64,000 nt of DNA, taken from the NCBI GenBank assembly GCA_014825775.1, contig MVAQ01000027.1, forward strand, positions 85,077 to 149,076. The letters run 5' to 3'. The position numbers and the translations under genes are program-made. Under the pieces are notes generated by a model. The model had not been told where the DNA came from. It saw nothing but the letters and a program-made list of their open reading frames with translations, and made no database searches. Shown piece after piece: positions 34,375 through 47,577 of the stretch. Position 1 is the first letter of the stretch. Every line of letters begins with the position of its first letter. The stretch is from Krasilnikovozyma curviuscula (lineage: Eukaryota; Basidiomycota; Tremellomycetes; Cystofilobasidiales; Mrakiaceae).

Positions 34375-36407
34375 ATGATGCTCTCTGCCACCTCAAGTTC
34401 GTCCCACAGCACATCTCAACAAGCTCAGCATAACTTAAGACCAGGCGACGACGAGAGTTGGGCGCAAGGTTTTTCAACCACGAGTCCCTCTTCGATATCT
34501 CTCCATAGTGTAGAAGCTCCCAATAATACCTCAGAATCACCTAGTACGTACCACAAGACAGACATTTGTGAGTGACTCTGCAACAATTCCTTAGCGAGAA
34601 GAATGGACCTCTTATTATGACGCATTGGGCTTTGGATAGCTGTTTCATCGAATGAGCAGGGTAAATGCACACGCTTGCAGGAAGTTCCTGTAGGATCTCT
34701 TGCGCAAAGTGAGTATATAATATTGGGTCGAAGGGGTTTCTCTTTGGACTCTCACCTAACAGTCACAACGATTCAGAACTGTCCATGTTGTCCACGCTCA
34801 ACACCGCCTTACCTGCACCCCACACAGAAATAGAGTCCCATGAATATGTAACACCAATTACCTCATCTCCCAGTGGCTCTATTACTCGACCGGGCCTAGC
34901 TTCCATCTTGTCCGCCCGAAGAGCTTCAGCGGGTATCATCCCAAGTCTCGGATCTTCGCCGCCTCAACTATCTGTTGAGGGTGTCAGAACAAGCTCAGAA
35001 CAAATACTCAAAAACTCTCCCGTCGATCGAGCGTACGTTCGTGGCTATAAAGGAGTCCCAGGCTTAGACGAAATTCGTAAACGGGTCTCGAGTACCAAAC
35101 TGGAGACCTCATCTAACATCGGTGGGACTTCTTCAGAAGAGAAGAAGAGTATGAAAGCTAGTGCCTTTTTCAAGGAGGGAACCCTGCATGAAGGCTGTGC
35201 ACCAGTACCGACCAGCGATAAGATTTCCAGAAGTTCAAGGCTTCCATCGATGGTTCCATCCACCCTACCAGAAGTCTTCACAGTGCCACTTGCAGCTCTT
35301 TTCTCTTCAGAAGCTCCTACACATCCACTCCAGAACGCTTGGTTAGTTCAAGTTCTCTCCATCTGTGTAATGTATTGCGAATGACAAAATTCACAACAAC
35401 CTCTTAAACCACACAGGGCAATCTTTAGTGACTCTAAGCAACCATTACCTGGAAACTCTTCTACACCACAGAATCTATCATCTACTTTGCCTAGAGCGGG
35501 AAGCGGTCCACCTGAAACGCCAACTCTTCCTAAAGGTAAAGATGGATTCGAAGCCAACTTAGTTAAGATCGGTAGTTTTGATACGGTGAGCTCTCATACT
35601 GCTTGTGCACTTCAAATTTCCTAAAGTTGCCATTATCTAACACCTAATCTTTACTCCCTTTTTAAAGGTTGAAGGATTCGCAAGGTCTTTCGGACTGCTC
35701 TCTCCTCCTTCGACCCTCACGAAAGGCTCCAACTACTATCTCTTCAAGAAAGGAATACTTCCAATGTGGGAAGATCCCGCTAACGCAGATGTAAGCTCTG
35801 ACTTCTAGCCACAATGTTTCCGACACGTACCAATATTTTCGTTGTTTTGATTCCAGGGCGGAAAATGGACCATCGCGCTGATTCGTCGACCTGACCTCCT
35901 GGACACTTTTTGGAAAGAACTTGCGCTTGCTTTTATTGGCGAGACTCTAGATGAAGATAATGGAAGTGATTTGGTTGCCGAAATCTGTGGTGTTGTTGCG
36001 CAGAGCAAAGGAAAGATTGATCGAATCCGTGAGTTTGAACAGCTCGCCCAGGGCAAGCCAATCGATCACAAAACATCTGATGCTAGATGTTTTCTTCTCC
36101 TTATTCTTCATCTTCGACAGAGATTTGGACCCGTTCCATCGCACCCAAGGATAAACTCACCATTCTCGGACATCGGCTTCTCAAACTTCTCCAGATTCCA
36201 ATCTCTGGCGAAGAACGTCTCTCCTTCGACTTCACACCTCATTCTGTCTCTTCTCGTATCCCAGGTGGTCTCCCTTCTATCGCTCTCGGGACAACTATGA
36301 ATCCCCTCAACGCAATGAAACACAGCTGGGGTGACAATAAAGCTTGGAGAAATAGTACAGGTGGAATCATATCAAATGGCGGTGCTTTTGGAGCATTTGG
36401 TTCTTAG
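34375..36407 (+). CDS. Divergent eIF4E-family protein with long N-terminus
   Basis: Six exons (34375-34543, 34777-35341, 35417-35585, 35668-35790, 35857-36028, 36121-36407) give 494 residues. About 240 Ser/Pro-rich residues precede the eIF4E core. The core has HPLQNAWAIF, SFDTVEGFARSF, YYLFKKGILPMWED, GGKWTIALIR and IQIWTRS. The PMWED cap tryptophan is present. The first cap-stacking Trp after WAIF is not visible, because that loop is replaced by a Pro/Ser-rich insert. The Trp of the dorsal FWxLY eIF4G site is an alanine. Family members bind the mRNA 5' cap; this pattern suggests a class II or non-canonical eIF4E, perhaps a repressor. The N-terminal exon is the least certain: intron 34544-34776 is 233 nt, and a tempting 28-nt exon at 34681-34708 does not fit the frame. 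Confidence 0.78.
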
Positions 36408-37111
36408 GCTGACAAATTCATGGCTGGTTGGTAGGAAGGACATTGCACGACGCGCTGGACGTTTTATATCATCGTCATTCACTGTAACATATGCATTCTC
36501 ACGCTTTATACCCTTCATATTCTTCTCCAGTTTATCTCAAATTTACTCTTTTACTCTCACCTTTACAAACCCTCTCGTTGAATGAAAGTCAAGTGCAGCT
36601 CCTTGCCCATTGGGCAACCATTAACGACCTTACTTATTCGGCGTGGTTGCATATCTCGTGATTCTTCTAGTTCAGACCGCAAACAAATACAACATGTACT
36701 GAAGTATCCAATTAGCAGGAACTTCATCATCCTCCCAGTCACCACCCTGGATTCATTTGACCTTAGCTCCGCGTAGTGACAATACAGTTAGGCAACAAAA
36801 GTTGTGTCCATACTTACTGAGAACTGGTCGTTCTTGTGCTACGACTGCAGATCTGCTCTGTCGACCTTGAAAATTCATCTTCATCTGCCTTAATCCAGAG
36901 TAACTTTGCACAGAAGGAGAAGGCAGCGACGGAGCTGTGCCTACTTTTGGGACCCAATCTTGCCCTGGCGTAAAAAGTGTCGGGTTCGAAGGCAACGCGG
37001 CTAGGATCCGCTCGACCTTTCCTCTCTGTCAACCAAATCTTTCGTACCGCCCAGCTAGAGAGTGAAGCTGCCCGCCAAGTTACTCTGGCGACTATATTTC
37101 TCTCAGAAAAG
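36408..37111. other. Intergenic region upstream of chorismate mutase
   Basis: About 700 bp with T-rich stretches after the eIF4E-like stop. The minus-strand frame at 36814-37227 runs across the coding start of the next gene and is a shadow. Confidence 0.45.
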
Positions 37112-38328
37112 ATGAACTTCAGATCAGGTGAAGAAGCTCCGGCTCTGCTGTCCCTGGACAGAATCAGATCCACCCTTATCAGGCTTGAGGACACCATCAT
37201 TTTCTGTGCGTTCCTCCCCTTTCCCAACCCCCCTTCCGTAGCTTGTGCTTCATTTCAGGATTCACTGACTTCATATGTGTATGTTTGTTTATGTTTCTTA
37301 TCTTTCAGCTCTCATCGAGAGGGCCCAGTTCGCACAATGTCCTGGAATGTACGAACCCGGCGCCTTCCCAGAGCTCAAAGAGATGGGCTTCCAAGGCTCG
37401 TGGCTTGACTGGTTCCTACATGAGATTGAGACCTTCCACGGTAAGAAGACCTTGTCCCATCACGTTGAAGACAAATCTGACGCTGTGGGGTCCGTATTTG
37501 TCGCCGACAGCTAAAGCACGTCGGTACCAATCCCCAGACGAACACCCTTTCACAGAGGGACTCCCTCTACCTATCCTCAACCCGTTAGAGTACCCATCCC
37601 TCCTACACGACCCTTCGAAGATCAATGTCAACCCTCAAATCAAGGCGTATTACATCGACAAGGTCGTCCCTAAAATTACCAAGGGTTTGGGCATTGAGGA
37701 CGATGGAAACTACGGGAGTGCGGCGACGAGAGATGTGGAGGTTTTACAGGCTGTCAGTAGGAGGATTCATTTCGGTAAGTCCCATTGGCTTCACACAATT
37801 TCTGCGTTGCGCGAGCGTCCGCCCAACTTGGCTGACCCGGCGACCCCCTCCCCCAAAACAAATCACTAGGCATGTTTGTTTCTGAATCCAAGTTTCTCTC
37901 TGCACCTTCCGACTTCATCCCACACATCCTCAACCCCAACCCCGACGCCCTGGCGGGTCTCATCACCAAGCCCGAGGTTGAGCGCAAGCTGTTGGTCCGC
38001 CTGGGCAACAAGGTGCGTATTTATGGGCAGGACTTGGACGGGGAAGGCAAACCACTGCCAGAGGACCAGAAGACAATGAAAGGTAAGCTGGACGTCGATG
38101 AAGTTGTCCGGCTCTATGAAGGGTTTGTTATCCCTCTGACAAAGGACGTTGAGGTGCGTTCCTTTCCCCCCTCTTTCATTTTTTTTCTTCTTTTCATGAG
38201 GCTGGTGCCGCGTCTTGGTTCGGGCTCTTACCAATACTGACATCGGTTGTTTTCCACAGGTCGATTATTTGTTGCACCGTCTCGATGGCGTGCCCCAGTC
38301 TCAAATCGACGAGTGGATGAGAAAGTAG
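37112..38328 (+). CDS. ARO7: Chorismate mutase (eukaryotic AroQ type)
   Basis: Five exons (37112-37205, 37309-37440, 37511-37774, 37870-38153, 38260-38328) encode 280 residues; yeast Aro7 has 256. The all-helical fold is visible: [22 protein letters not shown] at the start, [26 protein letters not shown], then [21 protein letters not shown] and [14 protein letters not shown] segments, and [18 protein letters not shown] at the end. The enzyme turns chorismate into prephenate for Phe and Tyr. In yeast it is activated by Trp and inhibited by Tyr, and the N-terminal and central helices needed for that control are present. It converges on BNA6 with about 136 bp between stops. Confidence 0.94.
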
Positions 38329-38464
38329 ACAGCACGCCGCAACATTGCATCTATTCACTCGAAATTGTGTTCACACCGCTTCAGCTCACATACGAGAGAA
38401 TTTATTGCTGATGAATTGCAATACATAATGGGCAGGAGTCTATAATTCCGACTGGCACAAGTGT

Positions 38465-39788
<1,324 letters not shown>

Positions 39789-40247
39789 GTCTGTTTTGGA
39801 AAGAAAGAAGAGGAGTTTGAAGGTCGGGAAATGGAAGAGGCTGCTGGGGTTTTGAGGCGAAATGGGGTTACAAGTCAGAGTGTCTTCCCAGCTAGCGGCG
39901 TTTTCTTCCTTTCGTCGAACTTTCAACATATCCGTCTTTTTTTCTAAGTGGACACCTGTAAATATTGGGAGAAGAAAGGATCTGCTATTCAGTCTAGTAA
40001 GGTAAGCTCGTCTCGCAATTTAAATGAGCTGAAACGTGGCTCCTCATGCTCCTTTTGCTCGTCGCAGAAACTTGATTAAAAAAAAAAAAAAAACAGCTGC
40101 CCAGGTCTAGAGAAGAGTAGCACTGCAGCATAGATTCTTGAACTCGTTGTGAGTCTCTTCCCAGACCCTTCTTATTTTTGAAACGCTGATCTTCTGATGA
40201 TTTCTGACTGACTCTTTTTTTCCTTTGCGGTCGCTCAGACCATAACA
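39789..40247. other. Divergent promoter region with an A17 run
   Basis: It lies between BNA6 (-) and the Oxa1-family gene (+). An uninterrupted A17 tract at 40078-40094 is the only notable feature and could exclude nucleosomes. Confidence 0.5.
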
Positions 40248-41600
40248 ATGTCCAAATCGCTGTTATGCACAGCTCGAATAGCAGGCCTTAGATCTTCTGG
40301 ATGCCACCAAGCTCAATTATTGCAAACATCAGCGATACTTCGAACCAATACTCGATTCGCCTCCTCCTCAACCTCTTCTTCTTCAGCTCTTTCTAATCTA
40401 GCATCGACACCAGCAGCACCTTCGCTCCCGCCGTCCCATGTTGGTTCTCTATGGGATGCGAATGCTGGCAACCCATCTGTCCCAGTACCGGACGAACTGA
40501 GTCGGATTCTTGAACAAAACGCAAACCAAGTCGCCGCAGCATCAAATGCGTCTGGAACATGGACGGAATTCCTAGCATCCATACTGGTAGATCATCCATT
40601 CACAGCATCACCGTATCCGTACGTGACGACGATTGTCCTAGGTACGCTGGCGTTCAGGGCGTTCTATACTACGCCGCTAAGGATCTGGAGTAGGAGGAAG
40701 ATGGATATTATGGCAAACGAAGTGAGAGAAGATATAACAAGGTGGGAAGCGTTGGAATGGCCTGCGATTGAGAAAGTCGAGATTGCTAAAGGTCGATCAG
40801 AACAAGTCGAGAAGAAAAAACAGAGACTGGTGAGTTTGCTTTAGTGGTTCAGATCTATTTGATCCCAGGAATTAGGAGAGCTTACTGACAGCACACTGAA
40901 CCCTCTTTCTCCAGAAAGCAGAAGTTCAAACCAAATCAATGGAGTTGCACAACGCAGCACCTTTCAAGACGCTCTTCGTTTCCATTGTCCCGCCAACCCT
41001 AGGTTTCATCGCTATGTCTGTAATCTTCCGATCAGGATCCTTCCCAGGCTCACCAGTAGCATACGAGTCGTTCTTCTGGATCCACTCGCTCGTTGCGCCC
41101 GACGCGATGCTCGCCCTTGCCGTGCTGGGCATCTACTACGCCAACTCGCAGGTCATGTCACAGGAAAGGAAGAATCGACAGAAATGGGGTCCTAGGAAAC
41201 TTGTACAGGAAAAGAACACAGGCAAGGTCATTGAAGTACCTCTGGATGAGAATGGGTTCCCTCAGCAGAGTCCGGTTGATAGAGGTATTGATGTCGCCTC
41301 GCAGGCAATGGCTATCGTTGCAGCTGCAATTGCTTTCAGTATTCCATCTGTCAGTCAGAGTGTTCTCTTTTTCGTTTCAAGAATGTTCGTTTCTGTCTAC
41401 TGACAGCTACCTGACCCTTTTGTGACGTTTGATGTCCACTGTAGTCTGTGAGCATGTTTTGGGTAACATCGTCGCTATTCACTTTCTTCCAACAACTCTA
41501 TTGGCTTATTAAGGACAAGCCCATCTTAATAGCTCAACACGACCGGTTTGAAAAGCTCAAATCAGACCTTCGTCGCCAGAACTCTAAGTCTAGAAAGTAA
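40248..41600 (+). CDS. COX18: Mitochondrial Oxa1/YidC-family insertase, probably Cox18
   Basis: Three exons (40248-40829, 40915-41349, 41445-41600) give 390 residues. A basic, Ser-rich N-terminus free of acidic residues (ARIAGLRSSG... NTRFASSS) looks like a mitochondrial presequence. The core carries the family's five membrane segments: YVTTIVLGTLAFRAFYTTPL, FKTLFVSIVPPTLGFIAMS, FFWIHSLVAPDAMLALAVLG, QAMAIVAAAIAFSIPS and VSMFWVTSSLFTFFQQLYW. A coiled-coil-rich loop (EKVEIAKGRSEQVEKKKQRL) follows the first. Oxa1-family proteins insert mitochondrially encoded subunits into the inner membrane; Cox18 exports the Cox2 tail. No long C-terminal ribosome-binding tail is present, which favours Cox18 over Oxa1. 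Confidence 0.82.
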
Positions 41601-42375
41601 GGAATTGGGGTGATTTCGATCTGGAGGGCTATGGTACGTAGGTCGGTTCATGTATCTTTGTCTGTTCCTTCGTCGACACGAAGAGAGAAATGGGATGATT
41701 ATCTCCAGAGAAGTCAGTTTTTAATGGAACCAGCCTTTGCTCAACGATGAGCAGACTGTCTAACGACAGGTATGGCGAGAATCGCGCCTCCTCTTTCATT
41801 AAGAAAGTGGAGCGTAGTTCCAGATGGTGACCTTGTATGATCTAATATGACCTTTTTTTCTCTCATTTTTTTCAATTGGAATCTCCTGCAGTTGTCGATG
41901 GCCACTGACTCTTGCTTCCGTTTCGCTGCCGCATTGCACCTGAAGGTGCTAGCCTTGACAGCTTCTACTGTTATTTTGCTCAGTCTTACGCGTAGTATAT
42001 TGTACGTACGTGAGTCAGATTTAGTAGAGGCGTCATAGACAATACAACTTCTCCATGGTTGCGAGGGAATTGAGACTCTGCAGGGAATGAACCAACCCTT
42101 CATTCTTCCCTCCTTATATATCTGCAAGAACTCATCTTGGAAGCAACCTGAAGCTCAGTAATTTTTTTTTCAAACATTTTTTTCAAACATGGGATAGTCC
42201 GTTATCTGTAGCAATAAAAAAACAAACAATTGTTAGACCGCGGAAAATCGCGGTACCGTCGCCTTTAAGTCATTTGGAATCTCGTTATAAATCTCGAAGC
42301 ATTCTGGCACATCTTGAACCATCAATTACTCAACGGAGTCTACTTTTCAAAATTTCTTCAACTCTGTCCAGAACG
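41601..42375. other. Intergenic region with a short tandem repeat and a small hairpin
   Basis: A T-run plus CAAACAT unit occurs twice in tandem at 42162-42190. A CCGCG-GAAAAT-CGCGG inverted repeat sits at 42238-42253, about 120 nt before the next start codon. The 128-residue minus frame at 41741-42127 has no domain and is probably chance. Confidence 0.5.
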
Positions 42376-43095
42376 ATGCCAGCTGTCCAGATTTTGAAGA
42401 TCTCTCAGCCAAAGCATTCTCCCTTAGGCACTAAGTGAGCAGCAGCTCATCAAATCTCTTACTGCACGTAGTTTTTATAGACAATAGCACTGATTCTGTT
42501 TATGCTTCGACAGACCAGTCAATAGGGGTACTCCCAAGTTCCCATCCAATGCCATCGAGAGGAAACAAGCTCTCTCCAGAAGTGGGAAGGTCAGTCTCCA
42601 TTTTGATTTGCTACGCGCAGTCAAATTTCGATCCTCACGTTCTGACTTACATTTCCACTTCTCCAACAGCCTGTTACCGCTTATTCCTGGAAGGTCTACG
42701 ATGCGTTAAATAAGATCCCACAAGGGAAAGTAATGACGTATGCGAGCCTGTGTGAAATGATTGGTGAAGGCTCTGCTCGTTCTCGTGCGTCTCGTCTACC
42801 CTGGAACTTGTTTGCTTCATTCTTACTCTAACTTCTCATTAACGGTGCATTTAATGTAGTTGGAACAGCTCTGAGAAATAATCCATGGGCTCCTGAAGTC
42901 CCATGCCATCGTGTCGTCCGCAGCGACCTCACTCTGGGAGGTTACCTGGGCGACTCAGTCGGAAAGGGAGCGAATCAATTACCTGAGGCACTCCAGAAGA
43001 AGAGAGATCTCTTGATCAAGGAAGGCATCGTCTTTGAGAGTTCTCAGAACATCGGCGGGGCTAAAGTGAAAGCACAACATCTGTGGGAAGCGTGA
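42376..43095 (+). CDS. MGT1: O6-alkylguanine-DNA alkyltransferase (MGMT)
   Basis: Four exons (42376-42434, 42514-42589, 42670-42784, 42860-43095) give 161 residues. The core is present: AYSWKVYDALNKIPQGKVMTY, the winged-helix segment ending GTALRNNPWAPEV, the PCHRVV active-site motif with its acceptor cysteine, and LGGYLGDS further on. The protein takes alkyl groups from O6-alkylguanine onto that cysteine in a suicide reaction in the nucleus. The N-terminal domain seen in longer MGMTs is reduced to about 45 residues, as in short fungal forms. Confidence 0.93.
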
Positions 43096-43449
43096 AGAGA
43101 CTCAAAGTTGACGTGGTAGTTGTACTCTAGTGTGAATTAGATGTTGATTTGTTAAAATTGAGTTGGTTTAAATTTGACAAGACAACTTCAATAGAGAGCA
43201 TATCCTGCCAGCATTGCCGACCGACCTATCACCGTTCTTCGCTCGGCTTTATCCAAGTAATCTCAAAAGGACCGGGCACATTGGAAAGGCTGATTATAGA
43301 TTTTACAACAAGAGTGATACAAGTAGTGCATGCTTTGAAAGGACAAAACAGAACAAATTACCCGAAGACGCGCAAATTGAGGTGGTCATATTTGTCCTCC
43401 TCAATCCTGTTCTCCCGTTCGAACAACAGAAAAAACTTAACCAAACACG
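43096..43449. other. Convergent 3' region
   Basis: 354 bp between MGT1 (+) and the FHA gene (-). Short frames here have no support. Confidence 0.45.
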
Positions 43450-46400
43450 CTATTCAAGAGCAACAAGAGCATCTTGATCTAGCTTTGACCTCTTCGTACC
43501 GTTCACGCCCTCCTCTGTCTCGTCAGCTTTGCGTTTCCCAGCAGCGGCATGACCAAGAGGAAGCACCCCACCGTTCTCTGCAGCGGCATGGATTGCATCG
43601 AGCTCTGTTTGGTCCATCAATAAGGGGCTTGAAGGAGCTGACGTTGCGCCGGTGCTCATCAACAGTGAATGGAGCGTATGAACCGGTGTTGCTGGTGAGG
43701 GAGAGGACTGAGGAGCTGCACCTGCGCTAATTGAGCGAACAGGTGGTGTTGGTCTAGGTGTGACGACCATGCCTGGCTGGGTGGGACGTGGAGGTGCTGG
43801 TCTTCCTGGCGCTGGTCGGACCGGTGCTGCATGCTGTCCCTGCGGTGGTCTAGCTGGTCGGACAGCAGGAGGTCGTGGTCGTACACTCGGTCCTGCTCCT
43901 GCTCCTCCTTGGATACCCCTCAGCTTTACCCTCTCTTTCAAGATCTGGACGACGACTCCTTTGATCAGCTCCACAGCGTCAGGAGTCGATTTTCCTCGAA
44001 GCATTGCAAGCTGTTCAGGACCAAGATGGGAGAAGTAAAGTGGATCGAGAATGATTCGATTGTCGTGTACAGCGAATGGATTCGATTCCAAAAATTTTGA
44101 ATCTGTGTGACGAAGGTGAGCTGGAACGGGAGCAACGACGATGGGAAGCTTGAAGTCTTCTGGTACCGAGACTGCTGTTGATGCTGCTGCTGCTGCCATT
44201 GGTGGTCGGATGGGTGGCGGGGGTCGCTGGGAAGGTGGTCTAACAGCACCATTCTGAGGTTGCCGAGGAGGTGGAGCTGGGCGGATGGGAGCGGGACGCA
44301 CTCCAGGCTGGGCAGGTCGAACAGGAGGACGACCAGGAGCTTGCTGCTGCTGCATAGGAAGCCTTCCAGCGCCATTTGTACCGGGAGGTGGTGGCCGTTG
44401 TGCAGTTATCGGTCGTGGTTGGATAGGTCTAACTGCCGATTGCTGTCCTGACATAGGTGGTCGTGCGCTCTGAAGATGAGATTGCCCAGGACGAACAGCT
44501 TGGCCTTGGGTATGAGGAGGTCTTTGACCAAGCTGAATTGGCCTGCCAGGATGAGTACCTGTGGCCATAGATGGACGCTGAGGTGAAGGACGGCCCACGA
44601 CTTGAGCTGATCCTGGAGGAGGTCGTTGCAACTGTTGCTGAGGACCAGAAGGTCGGACTACACCACCATTGAAAGGAGCCGCAGGCCTACCATTGACGGA
44701 TGTCGTTGCTGGAGGTGGCGGACGAGATTGTGTTTTGACTGGGAGCGCAAGATGAGACTGAGCTGGGTTGGGAGAAGCTCGGGGGCTCGGCAAGCCGAGA
44801 GCTTGTGCGGTGCTAATGGATGGAGCTTTAGATAGCATTGGATTAATCAATGGTGGTTTAGACGTAGCTAGTATTGGCAGTGGGGCTTGAGTGGATGACG
44901 GTGCTGATGATGAGGTTGTGGTAGATTTGGAAGGCGGTTTCGGTCGAGGTTTTTTCTTTTCTCTCTCCAAAACTGTTACTCCGCCCTCTGCTTTTGAAGT
45001 AGGTGTGGCTTCTGTATCGAGCCCTGCTGCTTTGACTGTCTTCACCGGCGAAACCTTCTTTAAGGTCTCAGGCTCAACATCTACACCTCTCTCCTTGCCC
45101 TTGGAGGATAACGGTGTGGGAACTGGTTTTGAAAGCGATATGAGAGTATCTTCTGTTGCTGTCGGTATCGGAGTGGGTTCTAAAGCAGGGGAAGCAGAGA
45201 AAATTGAAGCAGATGATGACGTCGGCGTAGGCTGAAGCATTTGAATGGCAGCCTTTCCTTTCCCACGTCCTTTGCTTTTTGCTTTCGACGTTGAAACCGC
45301 TGAGCCAGAAAAGAAATGTTAGTTAGTGAAGTGAATGAAAGAATCAAAAAGCCACCAGCCGAAGAATACGAAGGATGTCGACACTCACTAGGTGCAGTCG
45401 ATGTTGAACTTGACGCGACAGGTTGGGAAGGTTCAGATGTTTGAAGGTTTTTGAAATTGAGAGTGACCTTCTTGTTGGTTGACCCTCTAGAAGATGGTTC
45501 ATAATCAGCATCACCTGAGTCGTTGTTCAGTTCCGCCTTTTCAGCTTTGGCAGCAGCGGCGGCGGCCCTCTTGGCAGCGGCTTTCTGTTTCGCTGTGAGT
45601 GGCTTCGGCTTCGATGGAGCTTTTGGTGCTTTAGTCTTTGGAGCGGGAGTTGGAGGGGGTGGAGGGGCTGGTTTAGATTTGTTGTACTTGGCTGTGGATG
45701 TCGATGCCAGTGGAATGTCATCGTCCTCGTCTTCCTCACTACCCATCATTCCCAATTCGTTTTCGCTCAATGAATCGTCATCTTGATCTTCACTGCTGAC
45801 CGAGCTAAGAGATGAGGTGTCATCACTGAAATCATCCTTCGTAGGCAGTGCGTCGAAGCCGTCCATTTCAGCGAAGTTGAGGAAGTGGTCGTCGTACTGG
45901 CCATCGCTCTCGAGAGCCTCATCGCGTCCAAATCTGAAACCATCATCAGAAGAGCTGTCTTCATCCCACTCTGATCCAATTTCACCATCGTCGTCATCTT
46001 CGCCCAGATACTGAGAATGCGCGGATGAGAAGGCGTTGAAGGACTGGTGGTGTGGAATTTCTGAAGCTGGAAGCGTTGCTGACAATGACGCTGAAGCTGA
46101 AGAAGAGGAAAGGCCATCTGAAGTTGAGGGTGGTAGTACAAACTGGAAAGTTCGAAGCGATATCTGGATCTTGGTTCTGAAAGGCAACGTCAAAACGGAA
46201 GTAGCGCATCAGTAACAGTCCATCTGCCTGCCTTTCATGCCGAAAGGCGCTCTGACTGAGCTTCAAGGGGTGCAGGAAGACTTACCGAGAGCCGAGAGCA
46301 GTAGAAGTCCCTCGTCCCACGTAGGTATCGTCGACCCACGCGCCGTTCCTTCCCAACACGTCGAGGAAGAACTTTCCCTCATCGTGGTCGAAGCGAATCC

Positions 46401-47161
46401 TTGCGTGTAGACGCGATATAGATTTCAGTGGCCCAAGATCAATGTCAACTGGGTCGGCTTCAGGTGCTTCAGCTTCTTTCCCTTTGCCCTTATCTACAAT
46501 TTCAGGCTTTACATCTGATGTTGATTCTAGCGCCAGTGTAGAAGTTGAGTCGGTTGGTGGTTGTATTGAGAAGATATCAAAGATACTGTTGTCAACCTGG
46601 TTGCCTGAGACATTCTTCATATTATCTGGGTGTTCATAGCCTGCTGTTGTTGCTGGTACGACGAGCGGTGATGAAGGAAACATAGGCAGGGTGAGAGGTT
46701 CACCTTCTTCAGGCTTGACGGTGCGGGAAGACGAGCCCTCAGCATCATTGAACTTGGAATTCAGGGGCTCAATAACTGGTACGACTGATTCAGATGTGTT
46801 TGAAGGTGGTGGTGTCGGGGATGGCTGCAGCAAACAGGCGAATCGATCGGAAGATTTACACATTGTAGGGGCGTCAGATATTTCCATCAATTTTTCAAGA
46901 ATCAAGCTCAAAAAAACTCACAGGCCTGACTCTCCTACCAATAGAGCATTCTAGTGTCTGTAAATAGTAGCTGAAGGACTCAAATTGGAGCTTGTAATAC
47001 GCCTGAATGGGTTCCGTTGATGGCCCTGAATGCCGTATTCCTCCCGAGCTGGTGCCCCCACCGTTTGGACGACTGGCTGAAGAAGGTAAGGGTACGGGAG
47101 CAGGTGGGATAGGTGGATAGCTGATAGAGTAGCTAGATGACGCTGAAGACTCGGAAGCCAT
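43450..47161 (-). CDS. Fhl1-type FHA-domain protein without a forkhead domain
   Basis: Four minus-strand exons (47161-46922, 46824-46286, 46176-45389, 45299-43450) give 1,138 residues. The FHA domain starts with AYYKLQFESFSYYLQTLECSIGRR near residue 50 and resumes after a ~130-residue acidic/Pro-rich insert with LGPLKSISRLHARIRF, NGAWVDDTYVGRG and TKIQISLRTFQFVLPP. Those blocks closely match the FHA of the ribosomal-protein gene regulator Fhl1. The rest is low-complexity: an acidic Ser/Asp region (~300-450), an Ala/Lys-rich stretch, then a very long Pro/Arg/Gln-rich region. One compact conserved-looking segment occurs (NPFAVHDNRIILDPLYFSHL, LKERVKLRG). No forkhead DNA-binding domain is visible. 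FHA domains bind phosphothreonine, so an Ifh1/Crf1-like partner is plausible but inferred. Confidence 0.75.
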
Positions 47162-47577
47162 CTTCAGAGTATTGTTGCTGCCTCGAGAGTCGCGCTTCAA
47201 TGAGGGGTCTGTTTCCTTCTCAAATTTTGATGAACAATGTCATGTCAGCTCACGATGAGAGCTCTGTTACAGGAAGGGAGGTACTGCAGCTCACCTATGC
47301 TACCGTCATTCTATCCTGGCCTAGGGTGGGTCGATGGTAGAAGTGAAACTCGTAGCTTCTCCGGTTTGAAATTTTGAGAGAAATCGCCAAAGTTTGACGC
47401 ACGGGCAATCCAAGCAGGCATCATCCAACTCCCATCTCAGATCTTCTATTCTGCCTGTAGCAGAGATCAGGTGGAGAATTTCTATCATTGAGGTATGAAC
47501 GTATCTTTCTCCTTATCGAAACCTGATTAGATTCAACTGATCTGGCGTTCCATTCGTAGCTGCGTGTCTTCACTAGC
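47162..47577. other. Divergent promoter region
   Basis: 416 bp between the FHA gene (-) and the next gene (+). Nothing specific is seen. Confidence 0.45.

Noticed and set aside
34681..34708. A 28-nt exon in the eIF4E-like gene (CAG acceptor, GTGAGT donor)
   Set aside because: Its length cannot be fitted between exons 1 and 2 in phase, while joining them directly is in frame.
41741..42127. 128-residue minus-strand frame
   Set aside because: It has no domain, no plausible membrane or targeting pattern, and it covers a promoter region.
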